Of a stretch of 64,000 nucleotides of DNA, positions 21,606-33,880 are shown piece after piece. Source of the DNA: Myotis daubentonii (lineage: Eukaryota; Chordata; Mammalia; Chiroptera; Vespertilionidae); contig NC_081861.1 of assembly GCF_963259705.1 (NCBI RefSeq), positions 104,525,726 through 104,589,725 of the forward strand, given 5' to 3'. The position numbers were made by a program, and so were the translations under genes. Position 1 is the stretch's first letter, and the number at the start of each line of letters is the position of its first letter. The notes beneath the pieces are model-generated. The model was not told the DNA's origin. It ran no database searches and worked only from the letters and a program-made list of their open reading frames with translations.

Positions 21606-24600
21606 ACAATTATGGCTTGCCAAAAAACAGTTTGCTATGACATATTATTAGATATTGCTTCCAAATTGAACTTCACAGAGCTTAAAGGGCTGAATCTGTA
21701 TTCTACTGCCTGTTATACTTGGGTTGCTTAACCTGTGTGGTATGCTGAGCCCTCTATAGCTGCTTTTTGCATGAGGGAGTAAACTAAAGATGATCAGGAC
21801 CAGGCTCTTATTCTAATAGTAGGCCTTAAATATGTGTGGCTTAAATTTGAAAACACACCATCTAAGTTGTACAGAAAATTAGCTTGATTTGAATATGATC
21901 TGATAGGTGGTAGTTAGTAGCAGTAGTTTTAGGACAGAGATAATACCTTTGTTTGAGCATAAGACCTTTGGGTGTTTTGTCATCTGCGAAGGTTAGAGAA
22001 GATTTCCAGGCAGCAACTCGGGGTATAGAGAGTAAGGTCTAGCTTTTGAAAAGAAAATAAATTCAAGAACTAGGTGTTCAAGGTGTTCAAGGCCAAGGGC
22101 ACTACTCAAATAACAATGGGGAAGCTGGAAAACATTCAGCATCATGGACATTTGTTGGGCTGGGTTTCCCAGTATTAATTTTCCTTTCCCAATTAGTACC
22201 TTACTTTCATCATGAGGAATTACCTCTTCTCCATTGCATAAAGTCTGGTGGGCCCGTAATCATGCCTCACTTCTTCCCTAATCAGAGGATGAACAAGTGA
22301 TGATAATAAGGCCAACAGAACACTAACTTCCTGGAATTTGAAAGCTGAAGGCAATCACAAAAAAAAATTGAAACAAGTTTGAATCTATTCTATTCTAATT
22401 GAGACCCCAGTACATACTTTTTTCAACAAGAGCATTCCTATTTCTATTGTTGCAACTTCTTAGCCCTCCAAGAGCTTCCTGGATTCTTGCCAATTTCTAA
22501 ATCTGATTTTCCAAGCTTCCAGTAACTTCTATAAACAATAATATATTTCTAATTAATTTCACTTTGCCCAAGTAGCCAGATATAGTTTGTGTTGCTTGTA
22601 ACAAAAGAACTCCAATCAATATATTCAGGAAGATAAGGCAGAAGCTGAATTAGAAGGGATAGAAAATTATAATGCAGGTTTGGGAGAAAAATATCATTTT
22701 GGACAACTTTTGTGAACCCAGGATTTGGCCTAGGAGCACCAGTTGTAGAGCTGAGACTAACTGAACTAGGTCTACCTATTGTTGATAATAGGTTATTCAT
22801 GTATCAGACAGAGTTGAGCCAGAAATTTGAAGTTATTTTGTTCCTATAGAGAGAAGGAACTAGAAAAAGCAGCAACTGACAGGGCCTGTCATATCTTGAT
22901 AATCAGCTTTAGTTCTAACTCTAGCCCCTCTTTGTAATCTTCATTCAACCTGAAAACCAAGCTATTCCTGACTGTACATACACTCACACACATACAACTC
23001 TAAGAACAAACAGCAGGTTGTGAATATAAAGAAATATTGGTTCATATCTTTTTATTTTCCCTTTTTATATAATATTTTGTATTGGTGGGATGGAATTATG
23101 GGTAAATAACAGACAGATGTTGGAAACTATGTTTATATTTATATCTTGAAAATATTCACTGACATTGACTATCATGCCATATCATTGTAGTAGGAAGAGA
23201 AAGCAGAGCTAGAAATTGATGAGTCTTAAAGTATAATTTGGTTGTACTTGAAGTGGAAAATTCTCATCTGGACAGATAAGAACTGTTCGAGAAAAATGTT
23301 AACTGATTCAGCATTATGTGGTATACAAATATTCTATATTTGAATCTAAAATTCATATACCAGTCTTCTTTCTACTAAAATTATATGTATATAATGCACT
23401 TTTTAATTTTTAGATATTTTATTTTACATTAGATCTGTATATGGGTCACAAGTGTTAATGTGGGTTTTCTCCCTCATTGAATTATAAGAATGAAAAAAAG
23501 ATTGTCCAAAAATCATTTCCTATCTGTAGGATTTGTGTAGCATTAAGACCTAAACCTTACTTATATTCTAAATATAATTTCTGTTATAAGCATATCCCAT
23601 CCATGTACATAAAGTCATCGAGATTGAAGCACAGGAAATGGGATGTAATTCTTGGGCACATCAGAATCTAAGAGATTGGATGCATAAAGTGGCTTGAATG
23701 ATTCTTGTTGATCATTGAGGAAAAGTCATAATTTGCCTTACCTTCAGTTTAGTTTCACTGTTTCTGATCCAGGTGATATTCTAGTTAAGCCAAAAATCAG
23801 AAATTTAAAAAAATGCAATAATGTTTCAGAGCCTCATCTATGCCTTATGGCTTTTATTCTTCAGGCTTCTAGAGATTCATGATTCATTTGATAGCAACAC
23901 CATTTGATTTTCTATTATCTATCTATCTATCTATCTATCATCTATCATCTCTCTATCTATCATCTTTCTCTCCCTCCATCCCTCCTACCTGTTTTCCTTC
24001 CTAAAGGGAAAAATGATGACCTAAACTCCTTTGGAAATTTTTTTCTTGCTAGAAACCTTCAGCAGGTAGCTTTCTATGATTAAAAAGAAAAATTTCTGGA
24101 GCCAAAAAGGGATAATATATAATATAATTTATACATACTCTCACACAATTACATATCATAGGTATCTGTAGAGAATTTTTGTTCCAAATGGGTGATGCAA
24201 TGACTTTAGCAGCCTATGTATAATGAATAAAAATCTACACCTTAAAATCATCCATGCTTTGGTTGTAATGAATGGGATGTTGGGTTATAATTACAAAATT
24301 GAGCTGGATTTGAAGTTTTACAGTGCAAGGTATGACTTAAGAGGAGATTAACATACCTTAGTTGGAAATTGCTATGTCTTCAAATGTTTTTCTGTAAAGT
24401 CACTCAATAAAAATATAGATGCAATAATATGTAGTCCTCCAAATCTTACTTTGCATTTTCCTCTAAACTTCTGTTATTTTTATTTGGTTTGGTTTTGCAG
24501 AAAATATTTTCCAAAGATTTTGGTGGAAAGTGTGCAGTAGCATTAGCTTTGGAGTTGTCACACAAAGATATGGCAGGGTAGGTCAACGTACTATAATTAT

Positions 24601-24916
24601 AGGACATTTTTACTTAGATGGTATAAATTAATTTCATCCAGAAGTTATGTTAGTGTTTAAGGAAATGAATTCAGCTTGATGGTGATTTGGAGGTGTGTAT
24701 AGTAACTGTTACATATTTTATTTTGGAAGTTTGGCTTTTTAAAAAAACTGCCTATGTGCCATTATTGTTTGCTCATAAAATAATGGTAATTTTCTTGTCT
24801 ATATTTCCCCTGTACAAATATGCTATTGAGAGAAAGAAATCAGTTTTAAAACATTTCAAGGTGTCCAAGGCCAAGGGCACTACTAAAGTAACAATGGGGG
24901 AGCAGGAAAAGAACCA
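21606..24916. other. Mostly unique intergenic DNA
   Basis: About 3.3 kb of AT-rich sequence without recognised transposon ends, apart from a tetranucleotide repeat (23911-23962). No conserved gene is recognised. It contains a 52-bp segment (22081-22132) repeated at 24859-24910 with 5 differences, and a weak exon-like stretch at 24501-24577. Confidence 0.5.
23911..23962. repeat. (CTAT)n microsatellite
   Basis: Tandem TCTA/CTAT units with a few interruptions (CTATCATCT), followed by a pyrimidine-rich tail. Confidence 0.95.
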
Positions 24917-24995
24917 TGTTTTTATTGATTGAGAGAAAGAGGAGGGAGAGGGAGAAACATTGATGAGAGAAATATTAATTGGCTGCCTCATATAC
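24917..24995 (-). mobile_element. VES-type SINE fragment
   Basis: TTTTTATTGATTGAGAGAAAG, AGAAACATTGATGAGAGAAA and GGCTGCCTCATA match the 3' half of VES in reverse orientation. It abuts an L1 fragment. Confidence 0.75.
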
Positions 24996-26689
24996 CTATA
25001 TATTTGTTGTCTACAAGAGACCCACCTCAGAACAAAGGACTCACCCAAACTGATAGTGATGGATGGAAAAAAAAATTTCAGCCTATTGGAAATGAAAACA
25101 AAGCTGGGGTAGCAATACTTATATCTGACAAATTAGACCTCAAAGTGAGGTCATAACAAGAGATAAGGAAGGCCACTTCATAATACTAAAGGGATCGGTT
25201 TAACAAGAGGATATAACCCTGGTAAACATATGTGCACCTAATACAGGAGCACCTAAATACATAAAAATAAAACTTCTGGAAGATATCAAGGGAGAGATCG
25301 ACAGCAATACAATCATAGTAGGGGACCTTAATACCCCATTGACACCACTGGATAAATCTTCTAAACAAAAAACCAGCAAAGAAACATCAATGCTAAATGA
25401 CTTTCTAGATCAGATGGAATTAATTGACATCTTCAGAACATTTCATCCCAAAGCAACAGATTATACATTCTTCTCAAGTGCACATGGGACATTTTCAAAG
25501 ATAGACCACATATTGTGACACAGGCAAAGTCTCTTCAAATTCAAGAAGATAGAAATTATATAAGAATCTTCTCAGATCACAATGACATAAAATTAGAAAT
25601 CAACTACAATAAAAACAATGAAAAAAATAAAGCACTTGCAAAGTAAATAGCATGTTATTAAACAATGATTGGGTTACCAAAGAGATCAAAAAAGAAATAA
25701 AAAGCATCCTGGTAACAAATGACAATGAAAACATAGCAAACCAAAATCTATGGGACACAAGGAAAGCAGCCCTGAGAAGGAAGTTCAGACCTACCTCAAA
25801 AAACAAGAAAAAATGGAAATAAATTATCTAACCCTGCAACTTAAAGAATTAGAAAGATATCAACAAGAAAAGCCCAGAGTAGGCAGAAGGAAGGAAATAA
25901 TAAAGATCAGAGTGAAAATAAATGACATAGAGACCAAAACAAACAAACAAAACAACAATATAAAAAAATCAATAAAACCAAGAGCTGTTCTTTGAAAGGG
26001 TAAATATGACTGATGAAACTCTAGCCAGGCTCACCAAGGAACAGAGAGAACACCGAAATAAACAAAATCAGAAATGAAAGAGGTGAAGTAACAACTGACC
26101 CCACAGACATACAAAGGATTGTAAAAAAAAATACTATGAACAACTCTACTCCAACAAACTGGACAACCTAGACAAAATGGACATATTCCTAGAAAAATAC
26201 AAGCTTCCAAAACTCAATCAGGAAGAATAAAAAAACCTCAACAGGCTGATAACTACTGAAAAAATTGAAGCAGTAATAATAATAAAAAAAAACTTCCAGC
26301 AAACAAAAGCCCTGGCCTGGACGGTTTCACAGGGGAGTTTTATCAAACATTCAAAGAAGAACTGAAACCTATCCTTCTGAGATTTTTCAGAAAAATTCAA
26401 GAAGATCACTTCCAAGCTCTTTCTATGAAGTCAGCATAACCCTAATCCCCAAACCAGATAAAGACACTACAAAAAAAGAGAACTATAAGCCAATATCCCT
26501 GATGAACATAGATGCTAAAATCCTTAACAAAATTCTAGCAAATCGGATCCAGCATTACATTAGAAAAATCATATGCCATGACCAAGTGGGATTTATTCTC
26601 GGGATGCAGGCTGATACAATATCCGCAAATCAATGAATGTGATACATCACATAAACAAATTGAGAGACAAAAATCACATAAACATAATG
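24996..26689 (+). pseudogene. L1 ORF2 internal fragment (endonuclease to RT start)
   Basis: Plus-strand ORF2 runs from the endonuclease (LQETHL-like region, then THLRTKDSPKLIVMDG-like) through the linker to the RT N-terminus around 26570-26640, where [17 protein letters not shown] can be read. The longest clean frame is 25750-25995. Frameshifts are frequent. Both L1 ends are missing, which is unusual because L1 insertions normally keep the 3' end. The 3' part was probably lost by deletion or by the event that placed the next segment. Confidence 0.8.
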
Positions 26690-27678
26690 TTTATTTTTTT
26701 ATTCTTTGCTACATTCAAACTTTATTTCAAGTCACAGTCAGCATATATTTCAAAGTCATCATTTATTGTGTACGTGTAAGTTAACTTAGTTGTACACTCA
26801 AAGACTTCTGAAATCATATGTGAGGTGTGTTTATATCAAAAGGATTTTCTCTTAAGAAAATCAGCTTGCTACTGATCAATTAAATAGCTGAAGCATCCAT
26901 TCCAAGAGCTGAGCTACATTTCTGCACTAGCTCCTCCACCAAAGAGATCAAAGATCACTTTATGTGATTTTATTTTTAATTTTTTTTAATTAGGGAAAAC
27001 ATGTAATTTAACTTGGTATACTTAGTGTTACATTACGTGGTATTAAAATTTATGGTCCCAATTCATTGTGCAAACACAGAAAAAAAACACATTCTCCACA
27101 AACTGAAACTTAAGCCAAATGCTCTATTAAATCTTTGTTCATTTGGCCCTTTTTCTATTGGACTGTGCTGATTCTTGGACTCAGACATGAGGGATGAAAG
27201 CCAAATAAGTAAATCATTTTTCTTGGAGGAAAATGGACCACTTGAACATCAGTGACAGAATTTTTTTTTTATGACCAGCAATTCATTCATAAGATCAGCT
27301 TTCCCTTATTGACCTAGTTTCAATAATGAGTCTATTAAATTTATCACCAATTTGCAGCATACAGTATTGTTAAATATAGTTTGAAATAAATAAAATAACT
27401 GCATAATAATGACTTTCCTTTTAATTGATGCAATTATAAAAATTTCCCACTCTATAACCTCATCACTTTGGCTGTATTTCTATAATGCACTAAATTTAAT
27501 GTAATCCTGCTGAGGTCTTCTATCATTCATTTTAAAATGAAACCCCTTACATCTCAAATGTCACATAAAAGATCAGAAATAAAACATTAAGAACCTGTAT
27601 AATCTTTATAGATGAGATAATCTTGATAAAAGATGCCATATTGGTATATTCCACTCTCTTCACATACAGGTGTAACTA
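26690..27678 (-). other. Possible retrocopied mRNA 3' end, then unique sequence
   Basis: A T-rich run at 26690-26707 is followed on the minus strand by AATAAA about 20 bases inside it (complement at about 26719-26724), the arrangement of a poly(A)-tailed mRNA copied onto the minus strand. A short minus-strand reading near 26925-26960 gives FGGGASAEM before a stop. I do not recognise the source gene. From about 27000 the sequence is AT-rich and unassigned. Confidence 0.35.
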
Positions 27679-28320
27679 TCTACAGCAATAAAAGAGAAAC
27701 ATGCAAATTGGTGTCAGTCCGCTACCCTTCCCATTGGCTAATCAGGGCGATATGCAAATTAACTGCCAGCCAAGATGGTGGCCGGCAGCCAGACAGCTTG
27801 AAGCGAACATGAGGCTTGCTTGCTTCAGTGACGAAGGACTCCAACATTCCCCGCCTGCTGCTACTGGACTCTGAGCTTGCAGTTTGAAGCATTGTTACAA
27901 ATATAGAAGCTAAACAAAACCCCAGAAACCTGCTTTCAGCCAGCCGGGATCTCAGAGCTGGAGTTGAAACAGTGTTTCAATTATAGAACGCGAACAAACC
28001 AGATATCTGCTTTCAGCAGCCGAGGACTAAGAGCTGGAGCCAAGCCTCAGAGCTAAAGCTGGCCCAGAATAAAAAAAAAAGAAAAAAAGGAGCGGTTGGG
28101 AGCTTCAGTCACCCGCCAGCCTGAAAACAGCCCTCAGCCCCTCACCCAGACTGGCCAGGCACCTCAGTGGGGACCCCCACCCTGAAGGATGTGTGACCAG
28201 CTGCAAACAGCCATCATCCCCTCATCCAGGCTGGCCAGGCACCCAAGCGGGACCCCCACCCTGATCCAGGACAGCCTTCAGGGCAAACCAGCCGGCCCCC
28301 ACCCGTGCACCAGGCCTCTA
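27679..28320 (+). mobile_element. Helitron, first unit of a composite
   Basis: It starts TCTACAGCAATAAAAGAG after host A and carries the same 5' block and CTGCTTTCAGC module as the Helitron at 11509. It ends GTGCACCAGGCCTCTA at 28320. The terminal G is missing and the next unit starts at once with TCCTATATAG. Confidence 0.85.
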
Positions 28321-29057
28321 TCCTATATAGTAGTAAAAGGGTAATATGCCTCCCAGCACCGGGATCAGAGTGACAGGGTGAGGTGCCCCAACCCCCTGAT
28401 CGGCCCTGCTCTGTGTGTGACAGGGTGCGGCGCCCCAATCCCCCCCCCCAAGGGCCCTGCTCTGTGTGTGACGGGGTAGAGCCATAACCTCCCCATCGGC
28501 CCTGTCCTGAGTGTGACAGGGTGCGGCTCCCCAACCCCTGATCCACCCTGCTCTGTGTGTGACAGGGGGTGGTGCCCCAACTCCCCTATTGGCCCTGGTC
28601 TGTGCATGACAGGGGGGAGCTCCCCAACCCACTGATGGGCCCTGCTCTGTGTGTGACGGGGGGAGCTCCCCAACCCCCTGATCGACCCTGCTCTGTGCGT
28701 GACAGGGGGTGGCACCGCAACCTCCCCATCGACCCTGCCTTGAGTGTGAAGGGGGCAGTGCCCCAACCCCCCTATCGGCCCTACCCTGAGTGTGACTGAG
28801 GGTGGCATTGCAACTTCCCGATCCGCCCTGCTCTGTGCATGACAGGGGGTGGTGCCCCATCTCCCCAATCAGCCCTGCTCTGAGCCTGACCAGGGGCTGC
28901 ACCTAGGGATTGGGCCTGCCCTCTGCCACCCGGGAGCAGGCCTAAGCCAGCAGGTCGTTATCTCCCGAGGGGTCCCAGACTGCAAGAGGGCACAGGCCGG
29001 GCTGAGGGACCCCCCCTTCCCCCCGAGTGCACAAATTTTTGTGCACCGGGCCTCTAG
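28321..29057 (+). mobile_element. Helitron, second unit with ~48-bp minisatellite
   Basis: It starts TCCTATATAGTAGTAAAAGGG. It then switches at about 28349 to the minisatellite seen in the Helitron at 11509 (CAGCACCGGGATCAG...TGACAGGG). It ends with the hairpin GTGCACAAATTTTTGTGCAC (29027-29046) and CTAG (29054-29057). Open minus-strand frames of 194 and 167 codons lie over the repeat and look fortuitous. Confidence 0.85.
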
Positions 29058-29244
29058 TCCTATATAATAAAAGCATAGTATGCAAATTGTCCCCTCAATC
29101 GGGAGTTTGTCTGGGAGTTTGACCAGGGGACGGGGCCAGCCAGGGGAAGGGAGGGAGGCTCCGGCTGGCAGCTGCAGCCACTGGCAGCCAGGGAAGGCCA
29201 GCTGCTGTTAGGGACCCTACAAATTTCATGCACTGGGCCTCTAG
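29058..29244 (+). mobile_element. Short Helitron deletion derivative, third unit
   Basis: TCCTATATAATAAAAGC follows directly after the previous CTAG. The 187-bp element ends with an imperfect hairpin (ATTTCATGCACTGGGC) and CTAG at 29241-29244, followed by T. Only the ends and a short GC-rich middle remain. Confidence 0.85.
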
Positions 29245-29559
29245 TTCACTATAATCACATTGTATTTGACTTAACCTCATTGATAAGTTTTTCAATGATC
29301 TTTCCAAACTTACTTGCCATTAACCCCTTCCATGGATACTTAATCACATCTCTAACATGTGTCAAACTTTCCCTAGTTTGGAATACTCTTACACTTAGAT
29401 ACTTGGATATTACTAATCCTTCAGAAACCCACTTAAATATCTTTCTCTGATCCCTTTCATGCTCATCCAAATTAGAAATAAATCTCCTGCACTTTCTTTG
29501 TATTTATCTAAATCATGACCTTATAGATATTTGTGTAAATGTCATTTATTTCTTATTAG
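29245..29559. other. Unique intergenic sequence
   Basis: Nothing recognised. A 71-codon minus-strand frame (29255-29470) has no recognisable motif. Confidence 0.4.
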
Positions 29560-29680
29560 ATTATGATTCTCTCAAGAAAGGGACAGCCTTCTTCATTTTT
29601 TTGTATCCCTTATTGGACTTAGCAGAGTGCCTAATACAAAATAGGAACTTAATGCTTGTTTGAAAAATTTTACAAAATCA
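29560..29680 (+). mobile_element. Ancient MIR/L2-type 3' end
   Basis: The order GATTATGATTCTCTCAAG, GGGACAGCCTTCTTC, AGCAGAGTGCCTAATACA and ATAGGAACTTAATGCTTGTTTGAA matches the conserved 3' segment shared by L2 and MIR elements. Confidence 0.7.
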
Positions 29681-29769
29681 TTCTCTCTACCTAAGTTATT
29701 ATTTTTATGATGCCAGAAGCTAGAATGAAAAGCCCTTACTCTACCACTAGCAATACGATGAAATGGCAA

Positions 29770-29850
29770 AGAAATGCCAGTACAACTTGAAACCTATATC
29801 ATCTTATTAACCAATGTGACCCTAATAAACTTAATATAAAAAAGAAAAGA
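29770..29850 (+). mobile_element. L1 3' tail fragment
   Basis: ACTTGAAACCTATATCATCTTATTAACCAATG followed by CCTAATAAACTTAATATAAAAA matches similar tails at 33820-33880 and 44385-44452. It is a short 5'-truncated L1 3'UTR end. Confidence 0.6.
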
Positions 29851-29940
29851 TATAACACTAACCCAAAAACTAATCCTTATCTAAACCATGACCCTAACTT
29901 TATGTCCAATGTAAACATGTTCATCATAAATTTAATCCTG
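29851..29940 (+). repeat. Degenerate telomere-like repeat, part 1
   Basis: Loose CTAACC-type hexamers (AACACTAACCC, CATGACCCTAAC). Weak on its own but continuous in character with the parts at 30191, 32279 and 32840. Confidence 0.5.
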
Positions 29941-30190
29941 CCCTAGCCAGTTTGGCTCAGTGGATAGAATGTCAGCTTGTGGACTGATGGGTCCTGGTTC
30001 AATTCTAGTCAAGAGCATATATCTTGGTTGCAGGTTCGATCACAGGCCCCAGTCAGGGCACATGCAAGAGGCAACCAATCAATATCTCTTTCATATTGAT
30101 ATTTCTCTCTGTCTCTCCCTCTCCCTTCCACTCACTCTAAAAATAATCAATGGAAAAATTTCCTCGGGTGAGAATTACCAAAAACAAACA
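29941..30190 (+). mobile_element. VES-type SINE
   Basis: Near-full element: CCCTAGCCAGTTTGGCTCAGTGG head with an A-box-like region, B-box-like GGTTCGATCAC, GGCAACCAATCAATATC, a CT-rich block and TCCTCGGGTGAGAATTA before an AAAC tail. Confidence 0.9.
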
Positions 30191-30330
30191 AACATAAACT
30201 CAATTCTCACTCTATCCTGATTCTAAATGTAACTCTAAACCTAACCATAACTCTAACATTAAACATAACCCTAACCTTAGTCATTACACTAACTCTAATA
30301 CTAAACTTATCTGTAATTTAACGTAAATCT
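30191..30330 (+). repeat. Degenerate telomere-like repeat, part 2
   Basis: AACTCTAAACCTAACCATAAC and CATAACCCTAACCTTAG are variants of the (CCCTAA)n telomere hexamer. Confidence 0.65.
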
Positions 30331-32278
30331 TTTTTATTGTATCTTTATTGTTGAGAGTATTACAGGTGCCTCCATTTATTTCCCCCATTACCCCCCTCCA
30401 CTCATATCCCACCCGCCTCAGAGTTTCATCACCCTATTGTCTGTGTCCATAGGTAATACATATATGCATATAAGTTATTTGATTAATCTCTTTCCGTCCA
30501 CCTCCCCACTTACCTGTGAGATTCATCAGTCTATTCATGTTTCCATGCCCCTGGTCAATTTATTTTTTTCATTAGATTGCTTGTTTATTTTTAGATTCAA
30601 TTATTGATACATATGTATTTATTGCCATTTTATTGTTCATATTTTTTTATCTATTTTTTCTTCTTCTTAAAGAAGACCCTTTAACATCTCTTGTAATACT
30701 GGCTTTGTGGTGATGAACACCTTAACTTTTTTTTCTATGAAGGCCTATATCTGACCTTCAATTCTAAATTATAGCTTTCCTGGGTAGAGTAATCTTGGTT
30801 GTATGTCCTTGTTTTTCATCACTTTGATATTTCTTGCCACTCTCTTGTGGCCTGTAAAGTTTCTGCTGGAAAATCAGCTGAAAGTCATATGGGTGTTCCT
30901 TGTAGGTAACTAATTGCTTTTCTCTTGCTGCTTCTCTGTCTTTAACCTTTGGCATTTTAATTATGATGTGTCTTGATGGGGGCCTCTTTGGGTTCATCTC
31001 GTTTGAGATTCTCTGAACTTCCTGGACTTCTATGTCTATTTCCTCTACCAAGTTAGGGAAGTGTTATGCCATTACTTTTTCAAATAGGTTTCAATTTCTT
31101 GCTCTCTCTCTTTTCCTTCTGGCACCCCCATGATGAGAATGTTGGTATGCTTGAAGTTGTCCCAGAGACTCCATACTTTATCATCCTTTTTTAAAAATTC
31201 TTTTTGCTCCTCTGATTGGATGTTTTTGCTTCCTCATATTCCAAATCACTGATTTGATTCTTTGTGTCCTTTACTCTACTGTTACTTCCCTGCAAATTAC
31301 TCTTCATTTCAGTTAGTGTATCCTTTATTTTTGATTGGTCTCTTTTCATGTCTTTGATATTCTTACTAATTTCCTTGAAATTCCCACTAAGTTCTTGACA
31401 TTCTCACTAAAATCCTTGAAGCTCTCATTAAGTTCCTTGAGCATCCTTATAACCATTGTTTTGAACTCTGTATATAGTAGTTTTCTTGCTTCTATTTCAT
31501 TTAGTTCTTTTTATAGATATTTTTTTCTGTTCTTTCATTTGTGACCTGTTTCTTTATCTCTGCATTTTGGCTGCTTCCCTGTGTTTGTTTCTATGTATTA
31601 GGTAGAGCTGCTATGTGTCCTGGAATTGGCAGAGTAGTCTTGTGTAGTAGGTGTCCTGTAGGGCCCAGGGGCTCAGCCTTACCAGTCACCTGAACTTGGC
31701 ACTCTAGGTACGTTCCTGTGTGGGTTGTGTGCACTGCCTTGTTGTAGTTGAGCCTTGATTGCTGTTGGCATCACTGAGGAATTGACCCCCAGGCCCATTG
31801 GCTGTGAAGACCAGCTAGATATAACTACAGTGGAAGAGCTACTGTGCAGGAGACATCCCTATGGAGCAGGATTTGCTTCAGTGGGGCTTTTGTGCTCGCC
31901 TAGTCCACCCCTTGAGTGTGTTGCTCATGGATGTGGTAGAGTTGTAATCTGGCATGGTCTGAATCTGTACACAGGTACACTGGTTCTAGGGTTTCCCAGG
32001 AGGTGCAAAGTCAGCCACTGCCTGTGCCTTTCTTGGCATGAGCTACAGAGCAATTTGCAGAAGGCTGCTACTTGTGTTGGGCCAGCCCCTTCTGTGCTTC
32101 TGCTTCTCCTGCCAGTCTCAATGAGCTTTCTTTTTAATTATGTAGCTATAGGACTTTCATTCAGTCATATTTCAGGCAGTTCTGAATAATGGTTGTTCTG
32201 TATTTCAGTTGTAATTGTGATGTAGTTGTGGGAGGACTCTAGTACTGGTGTTTATCTATGCCACCATCTTGGTTCCTT
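30331..32278 (-). mobile_element. HAL1 copy 2, older
   Basis: This minus-strand element inserted in the telomere-like tract. The tail complement TTTTTATTGTATCTTTATTG is at 30331 and the 5' end CCACCATCTTGGTTCC (complement of the AACCAAGATGG start) at about 32261-32276. ORF1 remains span about 30764-31560. The 5'UTR (31560-32276) is about 0.7 kb and resembles copies 1 and 3. GTAAATC / GTAAACC at the two flanks may be a short duplication. Confidence 0.85.
30764..31560 (-). pseudogene. HAL1 copy 2 ORF1, broken
   Basis: The minus-strand piece 30764-31051 encodes the end of the RRM and the start of the C-terminal domain (RHIIIKMPKVKDREAAREK). A frameshift after YKEHPY scrambles the rest. Upstream pieces to about 31560 cover the helical N-terminus with several stops. 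It is more diverged than the other HAL1 copies, consistent with an older insertion. Confidence 0.8.
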
Positions 32279-32405
32279 GTAAACCCCAATCTTAAACATA
32301 AATATATCTCTAACCTTACCTTTAATCCTAAACCTCATTATAAACTCAACCCTAAAAGTAACACTAACTCTAAATTTAAACCTCACTCTAAACCTATCTT
32401 TAACC
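32279..32405 (+). repeat. Degenerate telomere-like repeat, part 3
   Basis: CTAACCTTACC, TCAACCCTAAAAG and CACTAACTCTAAA variants; the tract ends at the hAT insertion. Confidence 0.65.
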
Positions 32406-32839
32406 CAGTGGTTCTCAACCTTCTGGCCCTTTATTTATTTTTTTTAAAAATATATTTTATTGATTTTTTACAGAGAGGAAAGGAGAGAGATAGAGAGTTA
32501 GAAACATCGATGAGAGAGAAACATCGATCAGCTGCCTCATACACATCTCCTACTGGGGATGTGCCCACAACCAAGGTACATGCCCTTGACCGGAATCGAA
32601 CCTGGGACCTTTCTATCCACTGAGTCAAACCGGCTTCAGCAACCTTCTGGCCCTTTAAATAGTTTCTCATGTTGTGACCCAACCATAAAATTATTTTCGT
32701 TACTACTTCATAACTGTAATGTTGCTACTGTTATGAATTGTAATGTAAATATCTGATATGCAGGATGGTCTTAGGCAACCCCTGTGAAAGGGTCGTTCTA
32801 CTGCCAAAGGGGTCACGACCCACAGGTTGAGAACTGCTG
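32406..32839 (+). mobile_element. Non-autonomous hAT element holding a SINE
   Basis: Terminal inverted repeats CAGTGGTTCTCAACCT and AGGTTGAGAACTGCTG are flanked by the 8-bp duplication CTTTAACC (32398-32405 and 32840-32847), diagnostic of hAT. Without the SINE the element is about 210 bp. It has no transposase gene. Confidence 0.92.
32434..32640 (-). mobile_element. VES-type SINE inside the hAT
   Basis: Reverse VES: T-rich start, ATATTTTATTGATTTTTTACAGAGAGG, GAACCTGGGACC (B-box complement) and GAGTCAAACCGGC (A-box side). Exact 17-bp duplications AACCTTCTGGCCCTTTA flank it (32417-32433 and 32641-32657). Confidence 0.95.
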
Positions 32840-33340
32840 CTTTAACCCTAAGCTTAATTATAATTCTGGCCATTGTATTAAATATAAACCTCTCTTAATA
32901 CTAACACCCAAACACCAAGCTCCAAACTAACTCTAAATAAAACATTAATCCACATCCTACTCATAAACTCATCCCTACCCCTAACTCTAACCCTAATCCT
33001 AACTCTAACCCTGACACTAACCCTAACTCAAAACCTAACCCTAACAAAAAAATCTAACTTTAGCCCTAATTTTAAAATAAACCTTAACCTCATATTTAAG
33101 TCCAACCCTCACTACAACCCTGATTGTAAACACCACCCTAAGGCAAACTGTAACTTAACACTAACTCTAAAACTAATATTGACCTAAACCTAAAGCCTAA
33201 CTTTAACCCTAACTATCCCTAATCCTGAAACATTTTTAACCTTTGTCCTAAGGCTAACTGCAACACTAACTTAAACACAAACTCTGACTTCAAACCTGGC
33301 TTAACCCATACCCTAAACCAATCCCTAATCATAAACCAAA
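32840..33340 (+). repeat. Degenerate telomere-like repeat, part 4 (main tract)
   Basis: About 500 bp of CTAACC/CCTAAC variants. The best run is around 32970-33050 (CTAACTCTAACCCTAATCC, ACACTAACCCTAACTC). This is an interstitial telomeric-type sequence, oriented CCCTAA on the plus strand. Confidence 0.8.
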
Positions 33341-33689
33341 AAAGAAGAAAAAAAAAAGAAAGAAAAATGAAATGCCAGAGTGAAATAGGTGTGATTTAAT
33401 TATTTCTTAAATATTCCAAAACACAAAATGCTTACAATTGAATAGAAATTCAAACTCACATTCCAAAGGTATACAGAAATTATTTTTGGATTATTTAAGC
33501 CACTCCTTTCCTCTGTTAGCATGAATAATCAAGAAATGGCCACGAAAAATATAGCAACATCTTTAAATATAATCCAAAAAAGGCATTAATATCTACATCA
33601 AAACAAATCAAACCTGAACAAGTGTTTTAATAGCTCCAGAAGCAAATAACCTTTCAATATACAAACTGAAACACAACCAAAAAGAATGG
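33341..33689. other. Unassigned A-rich sequence
   Basis: It starts with an A/G-rich stretch. No gene or recognised repeat end. Confidence 0.35.
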
Positions 33690-33880
33690 TTACCAGATAA
33701 AAGAAGGGTGGAGGGTAGTACAGGTAAAAGTGGTCAAATGTATGGTGATGGAGGGAAATATGACTTTGGGTGATAAACACACAATGCAATATACAGGTCA
33801 TGTATCATAGAAATGTACACTTGAAACCTATATAATTTTATTACCCAATGTCATCCCTATATTTTAATACAAAATCAACA
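33690..33880 (+). mobile_element. L1 3'UTR fragment
   Basis: GAATGGTTACCAG, GGGTGATAAACACACAATGCAATATACAG and CACTTGAAACCTATATAATTTTATTACC form a typical L1 3'UTR end, also seen at 29770 and 44350. Confidence 0.7.
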